Translations under genes and position numbers: made by a program
Shown here: in pieces, positions 33,405-42,598 of the stretch
Position numbering within the stretch: position 1 is the first letter of the stretch
Layout of the letters: each line of letters opens with the position of its first letter
Source: Deinococcus sp. KSM4-11
GTDB taxonomy: Bacteria; Deinococcota; Deinococci; Deinococcales; Deinococcaceae
DNA: 64,000 bases
Reading direction: 5' to 3'
NCBI RefSeq assembly: GCF_004801415.1
Contig: NZ_SSNX01000002.1
Span: forward strand, 557,072 to 621,071
Notes under the pieces: generated by a model
Seen by the model: the letters and a program-made list of their open reading frames with translations, nothing else
Told to the model about the DNA's origin: nothing
Database searches by the model: none

Positions 33405-35603
33405 ATGACCAAGCACACCGCCCACCTCCTCAGCGCCCTGACCCTCAGCCTGCTGCTCGCCTCGTGCGGCAGCGGCACCCAGGCGCCGGCCGCCCAGACG
33501 TCAGCTGCCCAGACCGCCGCCACCCAGGAACCCACCTCGCAGGGGCCGGGCGCCGCAGATACCGTGAACACCGATGTCGGGCATGGCAGCGGGGAGCGGT
33601 CGCTGCCCGGTTTCAGTGGCGATCCCCGCACCTACCCCACCAACGCCCGCCTGGGGCCGGTCACCATCCGGCCGTCCACCCGCCTGCACGCGCAGGCGCT
33701 GCCCGCCAACGTCCAGACGAACCTGACGGCCCTGAAAGTCCTGGTCATCAGTTCCGGCAGCGGGGACTTCGGCATCGCGACGGCCAAGGCCATGCTCCAG
33801 GAGGCCGGCGTGCCCTACGACGTGCTGGACGCCACCGTGGACACGCTCGACATGGGCCGCCTGATCGACGCGAATGGCGTGGGCCGCTACGAGGGGATCG
33901 TCCTGACCAGCAGCGCCCTGATCTACGCCGCTGGGGGCGGCCTGTACCCCAGCGCCCTGGACGCCGGCGAATGGGACACCCTCTTCGAGTACGAGCGCAC
34001 CTTCGGCGTGCGGCAGGTCGCCCTGTACGGCGCGCCCAGCACCGCGCCCGAGGACTATGGTCTGCGGACCGTGCCGGGCACCGAGACCTCCACAACCTCC
34101 CTGACCATGAGCCCGGCTGGACGCGCGGTGTTCGGCGACCTGACCGCCGCCAGCGTGCCCGTCAATTACGCCTATACCTACCCCTCGGCCGTGACCGTGG
34201 TGCCCGGCGTGACCACCCAGGTGCTCGCCACCGATCCGGCGGGCAACGTCCTGGCCGCGACCAGCACCAGTGCCGACGGCCGCGAACGCCTGATCCTGAC
34301 CAGCGCCCAGAACCCGTACCTGCTGCACTCGCAACTGCTCAGCTATGGCCTCACACAGTGGCTCACGCGCGGCGTGCACCTCGGAGAGCACAAGCGCTTC
34401 TTGCAGGTCGATGTCGATGACCTGTTCCTGAGCGGTGATCGCCTGGATCCCACCACCCTCCTCCTGCGCCCCAACCCGTACCGGCTCCCGGGCAACGACC
34501 TGCTGAACGTGTACACCCAGATGAAGAACGTTCAGGCGGCCTATCCCGTGGCGAAGACCTTCCGCTACGCCCTGATGTTCAACGGCGGAGGGGCGAACAC
34601 CTCGGTGCTGCCGCTGTGCGTCAACTGGACCTTCCTGACCCGCGACATGCTCAGCAGCGCCGCGAAGTGCCTGTACAACCAGTTCGACTGGGTGAACCAC
34701 ACCCGCGACCACCTGCGTATGGACGTCATGGATCTGCCCACCGCCAGTTCCCAGATCGCCGACAACATCACCATCGGCGCGCGGATGGGGCTGAGCATGA
34801 GCCGCAACGCCCTGGTGACCGGTGAGCACAGCGGCCTGGGCAACATGGATCCCAGCGATGACGGCACCTACAACGACTCCGACGTCAACCTGCCCAAGCA
34901 GGATCTGGGCCTGGGACGCAGCAACCCCAACATGCTCACCGCCGCCGTGAATGCGGGCGTGCGGTACATCGCCAGCGACCACAGCGTGGCGAGCCACTGG
35001 GACGCCAGCTGCTCCACCTGCGGCGTGCCGCACCCGATGAACAGTGGCGTGTTCCTGATTCCGCGCTGGCCCAACGCCATGGCCTACTACGTCACGGATC
35101 CCACCGAGGAGACCGCGTACTACAACAGCATGTACGCGCCGGGCGGCAAGTTCCCGTACTACGACCACAAGCTGACCTACGCCGAGATCCTTGACAAGGA
35201 CAGCGATTTCACCCTCAACCACATCCTCGACGGCGGCGCGTTCCCGCATTACATGCACCAGACGAACCTGCGCCAGTACGCCGCAGGTAAGAGTCTCGCC
35301 ACCGACTGGGTGCGGGCCTCGCTGGACAAGTACAGCCGCTACAGCACCCTGCCCCTGACCACCCTGCGCTGGACTGATCTCGGCGCGTACGTGGAGCGTC
35401 ACTCGAAAGAGGAGAAGGCCAAGGCGGCCGGCACCCTGACCGGCGTGTGGAACCGCGCGACGAACCAGGTGACCGTCACCAGCACCGCCGGCACCGTGCC
35501 CGTGACCGTCACGGGCGATACCGCCGGCACCCTGTACGGGGCCTACCGCAGCCGTTCGGTGGACGTCGCCGGATCGATCACCGTCACCGTCGCCCCCCGC
35601 TGA
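33405..35603 (+). CDS. Exported lipoprotein with polysaccharide-deacetylase-like domain (CE18/Agd3-like)
   Basis: A 732-residue lipoprotein: the signal peptide ends with lipobox LASC (Cys21) and a Thr/Ala/Gln-rich linker follows to about residue 65. A Rossmann-like domain (VLVISSGSGDFGIATAK onward) spans about 105-310. Next comes a deacetylase-type domain with the metal-site pattern D336-V-D338-D339 and H432-T-R-D-H436, the HTxxH form of carbohydrate esterase motif 2. A C-terminal beta domain ends the protein. The layout recalls Agd3, the galactosaminogalactan deacetylase that founded CE18. It would partly deacetylate the exported polymer, as the deacetylase half of PelA does. AAGGAG precedes the ATG. 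Confidence 0.65.
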   Translation: MTKHTAHLLSALTLSLLLASCGSGTQAPAAQTSAAQTAATQEPTSQGPGAADTVNTDVGHGSGERSLPGFSGDPRTYPTNARLGPVTIRPSTRLHAQALPANVQTNLTALKVLVISSGSGDFGIATAKAMLQEAGVPYDVLDATVDTLDMGRLIDANGVGRYEGIVLTSSALIYAAGGGLYPSALDAGEWDTLFEYERTFGVRQVALYGAPSTAPEDYGLRTVPGTETSTTSLTMSPAGRAVFGDLTAASVPVNYAYTYPSAVTVVPGVTTQVLATDPAGNVLAATSTSADGRERLILTSAQNPYLLHSQLLSYGLTQWLTRGVHLGEHKRFLQVDVDDLFLSGDRLDPTTLLLRPNPYRLPGNDLLNVYTQMKNVQAAYPVAKTFRYALMFNGGGANTSVLPLCVNWTFLTRDMLSSAAKCLYNQFDWVNHTRDHLRMDVMDLPTASSQIADNITIGARMGLSMSRNALVTGEHSGLGNMDPSDDGTYNDSDVNLPKQDLGLGRSNPNMLTAAVNAGVRYIASDHSVASHWDASCSTCGVPHPMNSGVFLIPRWPNAMAYYVTDPTEETAYYNSMYAPGGKFPYYDHKLTYAEILDKDSDFTLNHILDGGAFPHYMHQTNLRQYAAGKSLATDWVRASLDKYSRYSTLPLTTLRWTDLGAYVERHSKEEKAKAAGTLTGVWNRATNQVTVTSTAGTVPVTVTGDTAGTLYGAYRSRSVDVAGSITVTVAPR

Positions 35604-35620
35604 CCACGGTGGAGCGTGCC

Positions 35621-36331
35621 GTGCCCCGCGCGGCCCTCTCGGTCTACTACGGTGTGCCGTGCCCGGACAGCCTCAGGGTGCTGGCGCGGCACGCCACCGT
35701 GATCCTCCAGAGCGGCCTGTACAGCGACGCACAACTTCGGAACCTGCGGGGCTCGTCGCGCGTGCTGGGCTACCTGAGCGTGGGTGAGGATCACCCGCTG
35801 GGTGCGTATGCCTGCGTGCCCGGCAGCCAGCCCTACCACCGGGATCTCAACCCGGCGTGGGGCAGCGTCCACGTGGATGCCCACCATCCCGCCTGGCTGG
35901 CCACCGTCCTCCGGCGGGCCTCGGACGCACTGACCCGCACCGATGGCCTGCTCCTCGACACCCTCGACAGCGCGGATCCGGAGGCCACGGTGGCGCTGAT
36001 CCGCGCGGTGCGCGCCCGCTGGCCGCTCGCGGTGCTGTACGCCAACCGGGGGTTTGCGCTGCTGGACGACCTGATCCCCCTGATCGACGGTGTGCTGTTC
36101 GAGGCCTTCAGCACCACCCACTCGCCCACGCCGGATCTGCATGACCCGGACGGCCTCGCGTATACGGCACACTGGCTGCACGCGGCGACCAACAGCGGCC
36201 TCGACGTGCTCGCCCTCGACTATGCCGACACGCCCGCCCTGGCCGCGTTGGCCAGAGCCCGCGCCGCCGCCCACGGGCTGCCTACCTTCGTCACCTCCCG
36301 TTCCCTCGACCTCCCTGGAGGCTTTTCTTGA
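35621..36331 (+). CDS. PelA-hydrolase-like glycosidase domain protein (GH166/GH114 superfamily)
   Basis: A 236-residue protein that is only a catalytic barrel. Its ordered motifs SVYYG, GYLSVGE, GLLLDTLDSAD, ANRGFALL, LFEAFST and VLALDYAD match those of the PelA N-terminal hydrolase (FLDTLD, NRGF, catalytic Glu) and of the C-terminal half of the exported protein at 62461. Such domains cleave galactosamine-containing polymers. GTG at 35621 with GGTGGAG before it is the best start; GTG at 35609 is possible. No signal peptide is visible, which is odd for an enzyme acting on an exported polymer. It could be cytoplasmic or use an unrecognised route. Its stop overlaps the next start (TTGA). Confidence 0.72.
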   Translation: MPRAALSVYYGVPCPDSLRVLARHATVILQSGLYSDAQLRNLRGSSRVLGYLSVGEDHPLGAYACVPGSQPYHRDLNPAWGSVHVDAHHPAWLATVLRRASDALTRTDGLLLDTLDSADPEATVALIRAVRARWPLAVLYANRGFALLDDLIPLIDGVLFEAFSTTHSPTPDLHDPDGLAYTAHWLHAATNSGLDVLALDYADTPALAALARARAAAHGLPTFVTSRSLDLPGGFS

Positions 36332-37245
36332 CCACTGCCCGCCTCGGCCTTCTGGCCCTGCTGCTCGTCGCCTGCTCCTCGTCGGGCACGGCCGGCACGA
36401 CCTTCACGCCCGGGCCGGACGCCGCAACCCGCCCGGAACGCCTGGCCCAGGCCCGCACCTGGGGCTACCAGCTCACCGGCTACGGAACCGGCGGACTCGA
36501 TCCCGTGCGTCGATCCAGCTTCGATCTGGTCGTCGTCGACGCCGGAGACGACGACGGCACCCCCTGGACGCCCGCGGACGTGGGTGCCGCTGCCACCCGC
36601 CCGACCGGAGGCGCGGCCCGGTTGATGATCGGGTACCTGAGCATCGGCGCGGCCGAGAACTACCGCCCTTACTGGCAGCCGGACTGGAACACGAACCCGC
36701 CACCATGGCTGCTCCAGGAGGATCCCGCGTGGCCCGGCAGCTTCAACGTGGCGTACTGGAACGCCGCCTGGCAGGCGATCATGCTCGCGCAGCTGGACCG
36801 GGTTATCGAGTCCGGGTTCGACGGCGTGTACCTCGACCTGGTGGACGCCTACGAACAGAACCCGCAGCAGCCGACCGCCCGCGCGGACATGGTGCGGTGG
36901 GTGTGTACGCTGGCGGCCCACGCCCGCGCCCGCGATCCGCACTTCCTGATCATTCCGCAGAATGCCTCCGAGCTGATCCGCGACCCCGGCTACGCACCCT
37001 GCGTGGACGCCCTGGGGAACGAGGAAACCTTCGTGTACGCCATGAACACGCCCACCGAAGCCGCCCGGCAGACCACCCTGCTCTCCGATTACGCGCTGTG
37101 GAAGGCGCGGGGCAAGCCCGTGTTCGCCATCGACTACGCCGACACGGAGCCGCTGGTCACGCAGACCTACGCCCGCGCCCGCGCCGACGGCCTGATTCCC
37201 TACGTCACGATCCGCGACGTGGACGTCCTGACTCCCGGCCGCTGA
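36328..37245 (+). CDS. Lipoprotein endo-alpha-1,4-polygalactosaminidase, GH114-like
   Basis: A 305-residue lipoprotein beginning at TTG 36328, preceded by TGGAGG; the signal peptide ends VAC at Cys16. The rest is a GH114/TM1410-type barrel: [44 protein letters not shown] and [11 protein letters not shown], ending [14 protein letters not shown]114 enzymes hydrolyse alpha-1,4-linked galactosamine polymers such as Pel and fungal galactosaminogalactan. As the last gene of the exopolysaccharide operon it may trim or release polymer at the cell surface. It is a different branch from the PelA-like protein just upstream. Confidence 0.8.
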   Translation: MTTARLGLLALLLVACSSSGTAGTTFTPGPDAATRPERLAQARTWGYQLTGYGTGGLDPVRRSSFDLVVVDAGDDDGTPWTPADVGAAATRPTGGAARLMIGYLSIGAAENYRPYWQPDWNTNPPPWLLQEDPAWPGSFNVAYWNAAWQAIMLAQLDRVIESGFDGVYLDLVDAYEQNPQQPTARADMVRWVCTLAAHARARDPHFLIIPQNASELIRDPGYAPCVDALGNEETFVYAMNTPTEAARQTTLLSDYALWKARGKPVFAIDYADTEPLVTQTYARARADGLIPYVTIRDVDVLTPGR

Positions 37246-37291
37246 CCGCCGTTCCGGTCACAGGCTGCCGCGAGCCTCTACCCTGAGCGCC

Positions 37292-38332
37292 ATGCGTGCC
37301 CTGCTCTACACCGACTTCGGAACTCGACCCCACGTGACCACCGTGCCCGATCCCGAGCCCATGCCCGACGGAGTGGTGGTCGAGGTCGGGGCCAGCGGCG
37401 TGTGCCGCAGCGACTGGCACGGCTGGATGGGCCACGACCCGGACATCACGCTGCCGCATGTGCCCGGTCATGAACTGGCGGGCACGGTCGTGGCCGTCGG
37501 GTCGCAGGTCCGGACCTTCGGCGTCGGCGACCGCGTCACCGTGCCCTTCGTTGCCGGCTGCGGCCGCTGCGAGTCCTGCCGCGCCGGTGACCCGCAGGTG
37601 TGTCATGCCCAGTTCCAGCCGGGCTTCACCCACTGGGGCTCCTTCGCACAGTACGTGGCGCTGGGCTACGCCGACCAGAACCTCGTGCGGCTGCCCGACA
37701 CGCTCGACTTCGCCACGGCCGCCAGCCTCGGCTGCCGCTTCGCCACGGCCTTCCGCGCGCTGGCGCAGCAGGGCCGCCTGCGGGGGGGCGAATGGGTGGC
37801 GGTTCACGGCTGCGGCGGTGTGGGCCTCTCGGCCATCATGATCGCCCGAGCCCTGGGCGCACGGGTCGTCGCGGTCGATATCGACGGGGAGAAGCTCGAC
37901 CTTGCCCGCACGCTCGGGGCAGAGGTCACCATCGACGGCCGTACGACCACCGACGTGCCCGGCGCCATCCATGACGCCACGTCGGGCGGGGCCCACCTGT
38001 CGCTGGACGCCCTGGGGCACCCGCAAACACTGCTGAACTCGGTGCTGGGCCTGCGCCGGCGGGGTCGACACGTCCAGGTGGGTCTGCTGCTGGCCGACCA
38101 CGCGCGGCCCCCGGTGCCGATGGATCGGGTGATCGGCTGGGAACTGGAGCTGCTCGGCAGCCACGGCATGGCCGCCCACACCTACGGCGGCATGCTCGGC
38201 CTGATCGTGAGCGGGCAGCTCAACCCCGCCGCGCTGATCGGGCGGCTCATCGGTCTGGACGACGCGGCTGACGCCCTCACGACCATGGACGCCTTTCAGG
38301 GAACGGGCGTGACCGTCATCGACCGCTTCTAG
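37292..38332 (+). CDS. Zinc-dependent alcohol dehydrogenase (MDR superfamily)
   Basis: A 346-residue medium-chain dehydrogenase. The catalytic zinc site is visible as GVCRSDWHG and GHELAG, the structural zinc as [15 protein letters not shown], and the NAD(P) loop as [10 protein letters not shown]. It is an alcohol or polyol dehydrogenase whose substrate cannot be predicted. It follows the GH114 gene by 46 bp on the same strand but has no obvious functional link, so it may be independently expressed. Confidence 0.92.
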   Translation: MRALLYTDFGTRPHVTTVPDPEPMPDGVVVEVGASGVCRSDWHGWMGHDPDITLPHVPGHELAGTVVAVGSQVRTFGVGDRVTVPFVAGCGRCESCRAGDPQVCHAQFQPGFTHWGSFAQYVALGYADQNLVRLPDTLDFATAASLGCRFATAFRALAQQGRLRGGEWVAVHGCGGVGLSAIMIARALGARVVAVDIDGEKLDLARTLGAEVTIDGRTTTDVPGAIHDATSGGAHLSLDALGHPQTLLNSVLGLRRRGRHVQVGLLLADHARPPVPMDRVIGWELELLGSHGMAAHTYGGMLGLIVSGQLNPAALIGRLIGLDDAADALTTMDAFQGTGVTVIDRF

Positions 38333-38355
38333 GCCCGACTGCTCCGGTGCGGGCC
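38332..38355. terminator. Hairpin between convergent alcohol dehydrogenase and isoaspartyl peptidase genes
   Basis: GGCCCG (38332-38337) pairs with CGGGCC (38350-38355) around a 12-base loop, filling the whole 24-bp gap between two convergent stops. The stem is short and there is no T-tract. Confidence 0.4.
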
Positions 38356-38356
38356 A

Positions 38357-39319
38357 TCAGTCCTCGTGAATGGCGACGTACAGCTGGTCCCCGGTGATGA
38401 AGCCCCGGTACATGCCCTCCGTGTTGTAGGGAAGCACCACGTTCCCGTGCCGGTCCACCGCGCACAGGCCCGCCCCTCCGCCCCCCAGCGCCGTCAGCGT
38501 GCCGTGGATCAGCTCCTCGGCGGCCTGCGCGAGCGTCTGCCCCCCGTACAGCATGCGGGCGTGCAGGTCGTGCCCGGCAGCCACGCGGATGAACAGCTCC
38601 CCCTTGCCCGTGCCGGATATGGCGCAGGTGCGGTCGTCCGCCCAGGTGCCCGCCCCGATGATCGGGGAATCGCCCACCCGCCCGGCCGGTTTGGCCGTGT
38701 ACCCGCCGGTGGACGTCGCGGCGGCCAGGTGCCCGTGCCGGTCGAGGGCGACCGCGCCCACGGTGCCGTGTTTCTCCTGCTCGGTCGCGCCCGCCGTGGT
38801 GCCCGACTGCTCACGCTCCAGCATCTTCTGGAGGGCCTCCTGGCGGGCGGGCGTGGTGAAGAAGGCGTTCTCGACCGGTTCAAACCCATGTTCGCCGGCC
38901 CACGCGTCGGCGGCCTCGCCGATCAGGAGCAGGGGATCGGACACCTCGGCCAGGGCGCGGGCCACCCGCACCGGATGGCGGATGCGCCGCGCGCCGGCAA
39001 TGGCCCCGGCCCGCCCGGTCGCGCCGTCCATCAGCGAGGCGTCGAGTTCATGCACGCCGGCGCGGTTCAGGGCGGCCCCGTACCCCGCGTTGAAGACCGG
39101 GTCGTCTTCCATGACCTGGACGGCCGCCGCCACCGCGTCGACCGCGCTGCCCCCGGCGTCCAGCAGGGCGTACCCGGTCTCCAGGGCGCGTCTCAGGGCG
39201 TTCCGGGCGGCGGCGTTCGCCTCGGGGGTGAGGGACGCGCGTGGGATCGCGCCGCACCCTCCATGAATGGCGAGGACGGGACGGTGCGGATCGGAGCTGT
39301 GTTCGTCGGACGTGGGCAT
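38357..39319 (-). CDS. iaaA: Isoaspartyl peptidase/L-asparaginase (Ntn hydrolase)
   Basis: A 320-residue precursor of the plant-type asparaginase family that cleaves itself to form alpha and beta chains. The autocleavage and nucleophile site is Thr186 in HGTVGAVALD. The N-terminal LAIHGGCGAIPR and the substrate loop NAGYGAALN are intact, and GTGKGELFIR in the beta chain binds the substrate carboxylate. It removes beta-aspartyl dipeptides from damaged proteins and fits the peptide-degradation theme of the neighbouring operon. It is separately transcribed, divergent from the SDR gene. Confidence 0.92.
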   Translation of the reverse strand: MPTSDEHSSDPHRPVLAIHGGCGAIPRASLTPEANAAARNALRRALETGYALLDAGGSAVDAVAAAVQVMEDDPVFNAGYGAALNRAGVHELDASLMDGATGRAGAIAGARRIRHPVRVARALAEVSDPLLLIGEAADAWAGEHGFEPVENAFFTTPARQEALQKMLEREQSGTTAGATEQEKHGTVGAVALDRHGHLAAATSTGGYTAKPAGRVGDSPIIGAGTWADDRTCAISGTGKGELFIRVAAGHDLHARMLYGGQTLAQAAEELIHGTLTALGGGGAGLCAVDRHGNVVLPYNTEGMYRGFITGDQLYVAIHED

Positions 39320-39390
39320 GGTTCACCTCTGGTCTGAATGAATGTCGTCTGGGCGGTCGGATTGCTGATGTGGGCTAGGGTGGGGACACC

Positions 39391-40215
39391 ATGACTGAAC
39401 CTACCGGAACTGTTCCTGCGGCCTCCGCCTCCTCACTGCCAGGCCGGGTGGCGATCGTTACCGGCGCGTCGTCCGGGATTGGTCAGGCGACTGCCCACGC
39501 CCTGGCGCAGGCCGCGGCGCGTGTGGTCGTGGCCGACGTGAACGCGGACGGGGGCGAGGGCACCGCGCAAGCCATCCGGGACGCGGGCGGCGACGCCGTG
39601 TTCATCCCCTGCGATGTGGCCGACGCCGCGCAGGTCGAGGGCCTGGTGACGCAGACCGTGAACCGCTACGGCGGACTGGACATCCTCGTGAACAACGCGG
39701 GCATCTCCGGCGGCGCGGGCCTGCTGCACGACCTCGACGTGGATACCTGGGACCGGGTCATTGGGGTGAACCTGCGCGGTCCCTTCCTGTGCGCCAAATA
39801 TGCCCTGCCGCACCTGATGGAACGCCGGGGCGTGATCGTGAACGTCGCCTCCACCTACGGCCTGATCGGCGCGCCGCTGGCCCCCGCGTACTGCGCATCG
39901 AAGGGGGGCGTGGTGACCCTGACCCGTCAGCTCGCCGTGGACTACGGTCCGCACGGCGTCCGGGTGAACGCCGTGTGCCCCGGCTACGTGGACACCGACA
40001 TGGGCGGGGGCCGCGCCCGCCTGGGGCCGGACGCCCAGGCCGCCGCGAACGCTCGCCGTGAGGCGGCCGCCGCCCGCCAGCCGATCGGCCGCCAGGCGCA
40101 CGTGGACGAGATCGCCCGCGTGATCGCCTTCCTCGCCTCGGACGCCAGCTCGTTCATGACCGGCTCGATCGTCACGGTGGACGGCGGCTGCACCACGACC
40201 TTCAACCACGGCTGA
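39391..40215 (+). CDS. Short-chain dehydrogenase/reductase
   Basis: A 274-residue classical SDR with TGASSGIG, NNAG, the catalytic Ser in NVASTYG and YCASK. It ends MTGSIVTVDGGCTTTFN, typical for glucose/3-oxoacyl-type members. The N-terminus carries about 16 extra Ala/Ser/Pro residues. It is divergent from the isoaspartyl peptidase gene and convergent with the end of the large peptide operon. The substrate is unknown. Confidence 0.9.
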   Translation: MTEPTGTVPAASASSLPGRVAIVTGASSGIGQATAHALAQAAARVVVADVNADGGEGTAQAIRDAGGDAVFIPCDVADAAQVEGLVTQTVNRYGGLDILVNNAGISGGAGLLHDLDVDTWDRVIGVNLRGPFLCAKYALPHLMERRGVIVNVASTYGLIGAPLAPAYCASKGGVVTLTRQLAVDYGPHGVRVNAVCPGYVDTDMGGGRARLGPDAQAAANARREAAAARQPIGRQAHVDEIARVIAFLASDASSFMTGSIVTVDGGCTTTFNHG

Positions 40216-40245
40216 GAACACCTCCGAACACAGAAGGATCAAAGG

Positions 40246-40310
40246 CGGCCTCCGAGGCATGGGAGAAGGTTCGGACTGGTGCCGGATCTTCCGGAGGGGT
40301 GCGGAGGCCG
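40246..40310. terminator. Inverted repeat between convergent SDR genes
   Basis: CGGCCTCCG at 40246-40254 is matched by CGGAGGCCG at 40302-40310, and inside lies a second small hairpin CCGGA-TCT-TCCGG (40282-40294). The element fills the gap between the plus-strand SDR and the end of the minus-strand operon, so it is a likely bidirectional terminator without a T-tract. Confidence 0.45.
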
Positions 40311-40319
40311 TCTGAACCC

Positions 40320-41081
40320 TCAGCCCTGGTCGAGCGGGCGGATCAGGATCTCGTTCACGTTGACGCGCGGCGGCTGGGTCGTCGCGTATACCACGGCGGC
40401 GGCGATGTCCTCCGGTTCCAGCGGCGTCATCTGCTTGATGCGGCCCTCGTAGGCGTCCTTGGTGGCCGTGTGCGTGATGTGATCGGTGAGTTCCGTGGCG
40501 ACCACGCCCGGCTCGATCACCGTCACGCGGAGGCCCAGGAGCCGGACTTCCTGCCGCAGGCCCTCGCTGAACCCGCCCACCGCCCATTTGGTCGCGCTGT
40601 AGCCCGCGCTGGTCGGTCCGGCGCCGCGCCCGGACACCGAGGAGATGTTCACGATGTGCCCTGTGCCCTGCGGCGTCATGGCCTGCACGGCGGCCTGCGT
40701 ACAGTGCATCAGGGCCAGCACGTTCAGATCCATCATGCGCTGCCAGTCGGTGGGATCGGCGTCCGCGACCGGGCCGAGCAGCATCAGCCCGGCGTTGTTC
40801 ACCAGGATGTCGAGCCGCCCATGGGTGGTCACGGCCTGCGTCACGGCGGCGCGGGCCTGCGCCGGGTCGGACAGGTCGGCGACGATGACCGATGCCTGTC
40901 CTCCGTCGCGGCGGAGCTCCTCGGCCAGCGCGTCCAGCCGCTCGCGGCGGCGGGCGACCAGGACGACGGCGGCGCCCTCGGCATCCAGGGCGCGGGCGGT
41001 CGCCTCGCCGATCCCGCTGGACGCGCCGGTCACCAGCGCGACCTTGCCGGACAGTTTCAATTCGGAATGGGAACGGGTCAT
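40320..41081 (-). CDS. Short-chain dehydrogenase/reductase (YdfG/clavaldehyde-dehydrogenase-like)
   Basis: A 253-residue SDR with TGASSGIGEATA, NNAGLML, NISSVSGRGA and YSATKWAV. The C-terminus NVNEILIRPLDQG instead of the usual GG-D-G end marks the YdfG-like group that reduces hydroxy-acid or aldehyde substrates with NADP. Its ATG overlaps the stop of the M32 peptidase (ATGA). It is the last gene of the long peptide/amidohydrolase operon. Confidence 0.9.
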   Translation of the reverse strand: MTRSHSELKLSGKVALVTGASSGIGEATARALDAEGAAVVLVARRRERLDALAEELRRDGGQASVIVADLSDPAQARAAVTQAVTTHGRLDILVNNAGLMLLGPVADADPTDWQRMMDLNVLALMHCTQAAVQAMTPQGTGHIVNISSVSGRGAGPTSAGYSATKWAVGGFSEGLRQEVRLLGLRVTVIEPGVVATELTDHITHTATKDAYEGRIKQMTPLEPEDIAAAVVYATTQPPRVNVNEILIRPLDQG

Positions 41082-42598
41082 GCGGTGGCCTCCTGGGCAT
41101 CCAGCTCGTAGAGGGCGGTGAATTTACCGGTGAGGTAGTCCAGGTACGGCTGCGGGTCGAGGCCGCGCCCGGTGGCGCGCATCAGCAGTTCATGCGGCGT
41201 ATACGTGCGGCCGTGGCGGTAGACGTGCTCGGTGAGCCACCCGCGCAGGGGGGCGTACTCGCCGCGGGCGAGCTGCGCCTCCAGCTCCGGCAGCCCGGCC
41301 AGCGCCGCGTCGTAGAACTGCGAGGCCATGATGTTCCCGACCGTGTACGTGGGGAAGGACCCGAACAGTCCCGATGACCAGTGGATGTCCTGCAACACCC
41401 CGTGAGCGTCGTCCGGCACGTCCAGCCCCAGATCGGCCTTCACGCGGGCGTTCCACGCGGCCGGCAGGTCAGCCACGTCCAGCTCGCCGCCGATCAGGGC
41501 GCGTTCCAGCTCCACGCGCAGCATGATGTGCAGGTCGTAGGTGAGCTCATCGGCCTCCACCCGGATCAGGCTGGGCCGCACCTCGTTCACGGCGCGGTGG
41601 AAGGCGTCCAGGGAAATGTCTCCGAGCTGTTCCGGGAAGGCGGCCTGAAGGGACGCGTAGTGCTGCTCCCAGTACGCCCGCGAACGGCCGATGCGGTTCT
41701 CCCACAGCCGGGACTGACTTTCGTGCGTGCCGTAACTCGCGCCGCCCACCGCGTACAGGCCGGTCAGGTCGCTGGCGAGGAGCGTCCGGGTCAGGGCCGG
41801 ATCGACGCCCTGCTCGTACAGCGCGTGCCCGGTCTCATGCAGCGTGCCGAACAGCGCGCCACTCAGGAACTGCTCCTGGAAGCGCGTGGTGATCCGCACG
41901 TCCTGGCGCGTGAAACTGATCTCGAACGGGTGCGCGGATTCGTCGAGCCGGCCGCGCGTCACGTCATAGCCGAAGCGCACGGCCGCCGCCAGCGAGAAGG
42001 CCTTCTGCTCCTGCGCTGGGTAGTGCCGCCGCAGGAAATCGGTGCGTGGCGCAGACTTCGCCGTGATCCGCTCCAGCAGCGCCACGTGATGGGCCCGCAA
42101 CTGGGCGAACAGCGGGGTGAGTGCCTGGCCAGTCAGGCCCGGCTCGTACAGATTCAGCAGCGCGTCATACGGGTGATCCTGGTAGCCGAGCGCGTCCGCG
42201 AGCTGCCGGTTGAGATCGACCATGCGCGTCAGCATGGGTGCGAAGGCCGCGAAGTCGCTGGCGGCCTTCGCCCGCGTCCACACGTCCTGCGCCTGGGACT
42301 TCAGCGTGGCCAGGTCGCGGGTCAGCGTGTCCGGTACGCGCCTCAGCGCCGCGATGGCCTCCAGCGCCTGGGCGGCCGCCGGGTTGTCCGAGTCGGCCTG
42401 CGCGGCCCGCTCGAAGGCCGGGTCGAGCGTCCGTTCCCGCGCGAGACTGGAGATGGTCGCCATCTGCTGCCCGCGCGTGGCGCTCCCACCGGGCGGCATC
42501 TGCGTGCGGGCGTCCCAGGTGAGCAGGTTCAGGACGCACAGCAGGTCGTTGATCTCGGCGCTGAGACGCGCGAATTCGGTGGATGTGGTCTGGGTCAT
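41078..42598 (-). CDS. Metallocarboxypeptidase, M32 (Taq carboxypeptidase family)
   Basis: A 506-residue enzyme, the usual length for M32. The zinc site HETGH is at residues 254-258, followed by the third ligand region and the family motifs VGGASYGTHESQSRLWEN and DELTYDLHIMLRVELERAL. M32 enzymes remove C-terminal amino acids broadly, except proline. It is cytoplasmic and coupled by ATGA overlaps to the RraA-like gene before it and the SDR after it, in line with breakdown of imported peptides. Confidence 0.94.
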   Translation of the reverse strand: MTQTTSTEFARLSAEINDLLCVLNLLTWDARTQMPPGGSATRGQQMATISSLARERTLDPAFERAAQADSDNPAAAQALEAIAALRRVPDTLTRDLATLKSQAQDVWTRAKAASDFAAFAPMLTRMVDLNRQLADALGYQDHPYDALLNLYEPGLTGQALTPLFAQLRAHHVALLERITAKSAPRTDFLRRHYPAQEQKAFSLAAAVRFGYDVTRGRLDESAHPFEISFTRQDVRITTRFQEQFLSGALFGTLHETGHALYEQGVDPALTRTLLASDLTGLYAVGGASYGTHESQSRLWENRIGRSRAYWEQHYASLQAAFPEQLGDISLDAFHRAVNEVRPSLIRVEADELTYDLHIMLRVELERALIGGELDVADLPAAWNARVKADLGLDVPDDAHGVLQDIHWSSGLFGSFPTYTVGNIMASQFYDAALAGLPELEAQLARGEYAPLRGWLTEHVYRHGRTYTPHELLMRATGRGLDPQPYLDYLTGKFTALYELDAQEATA

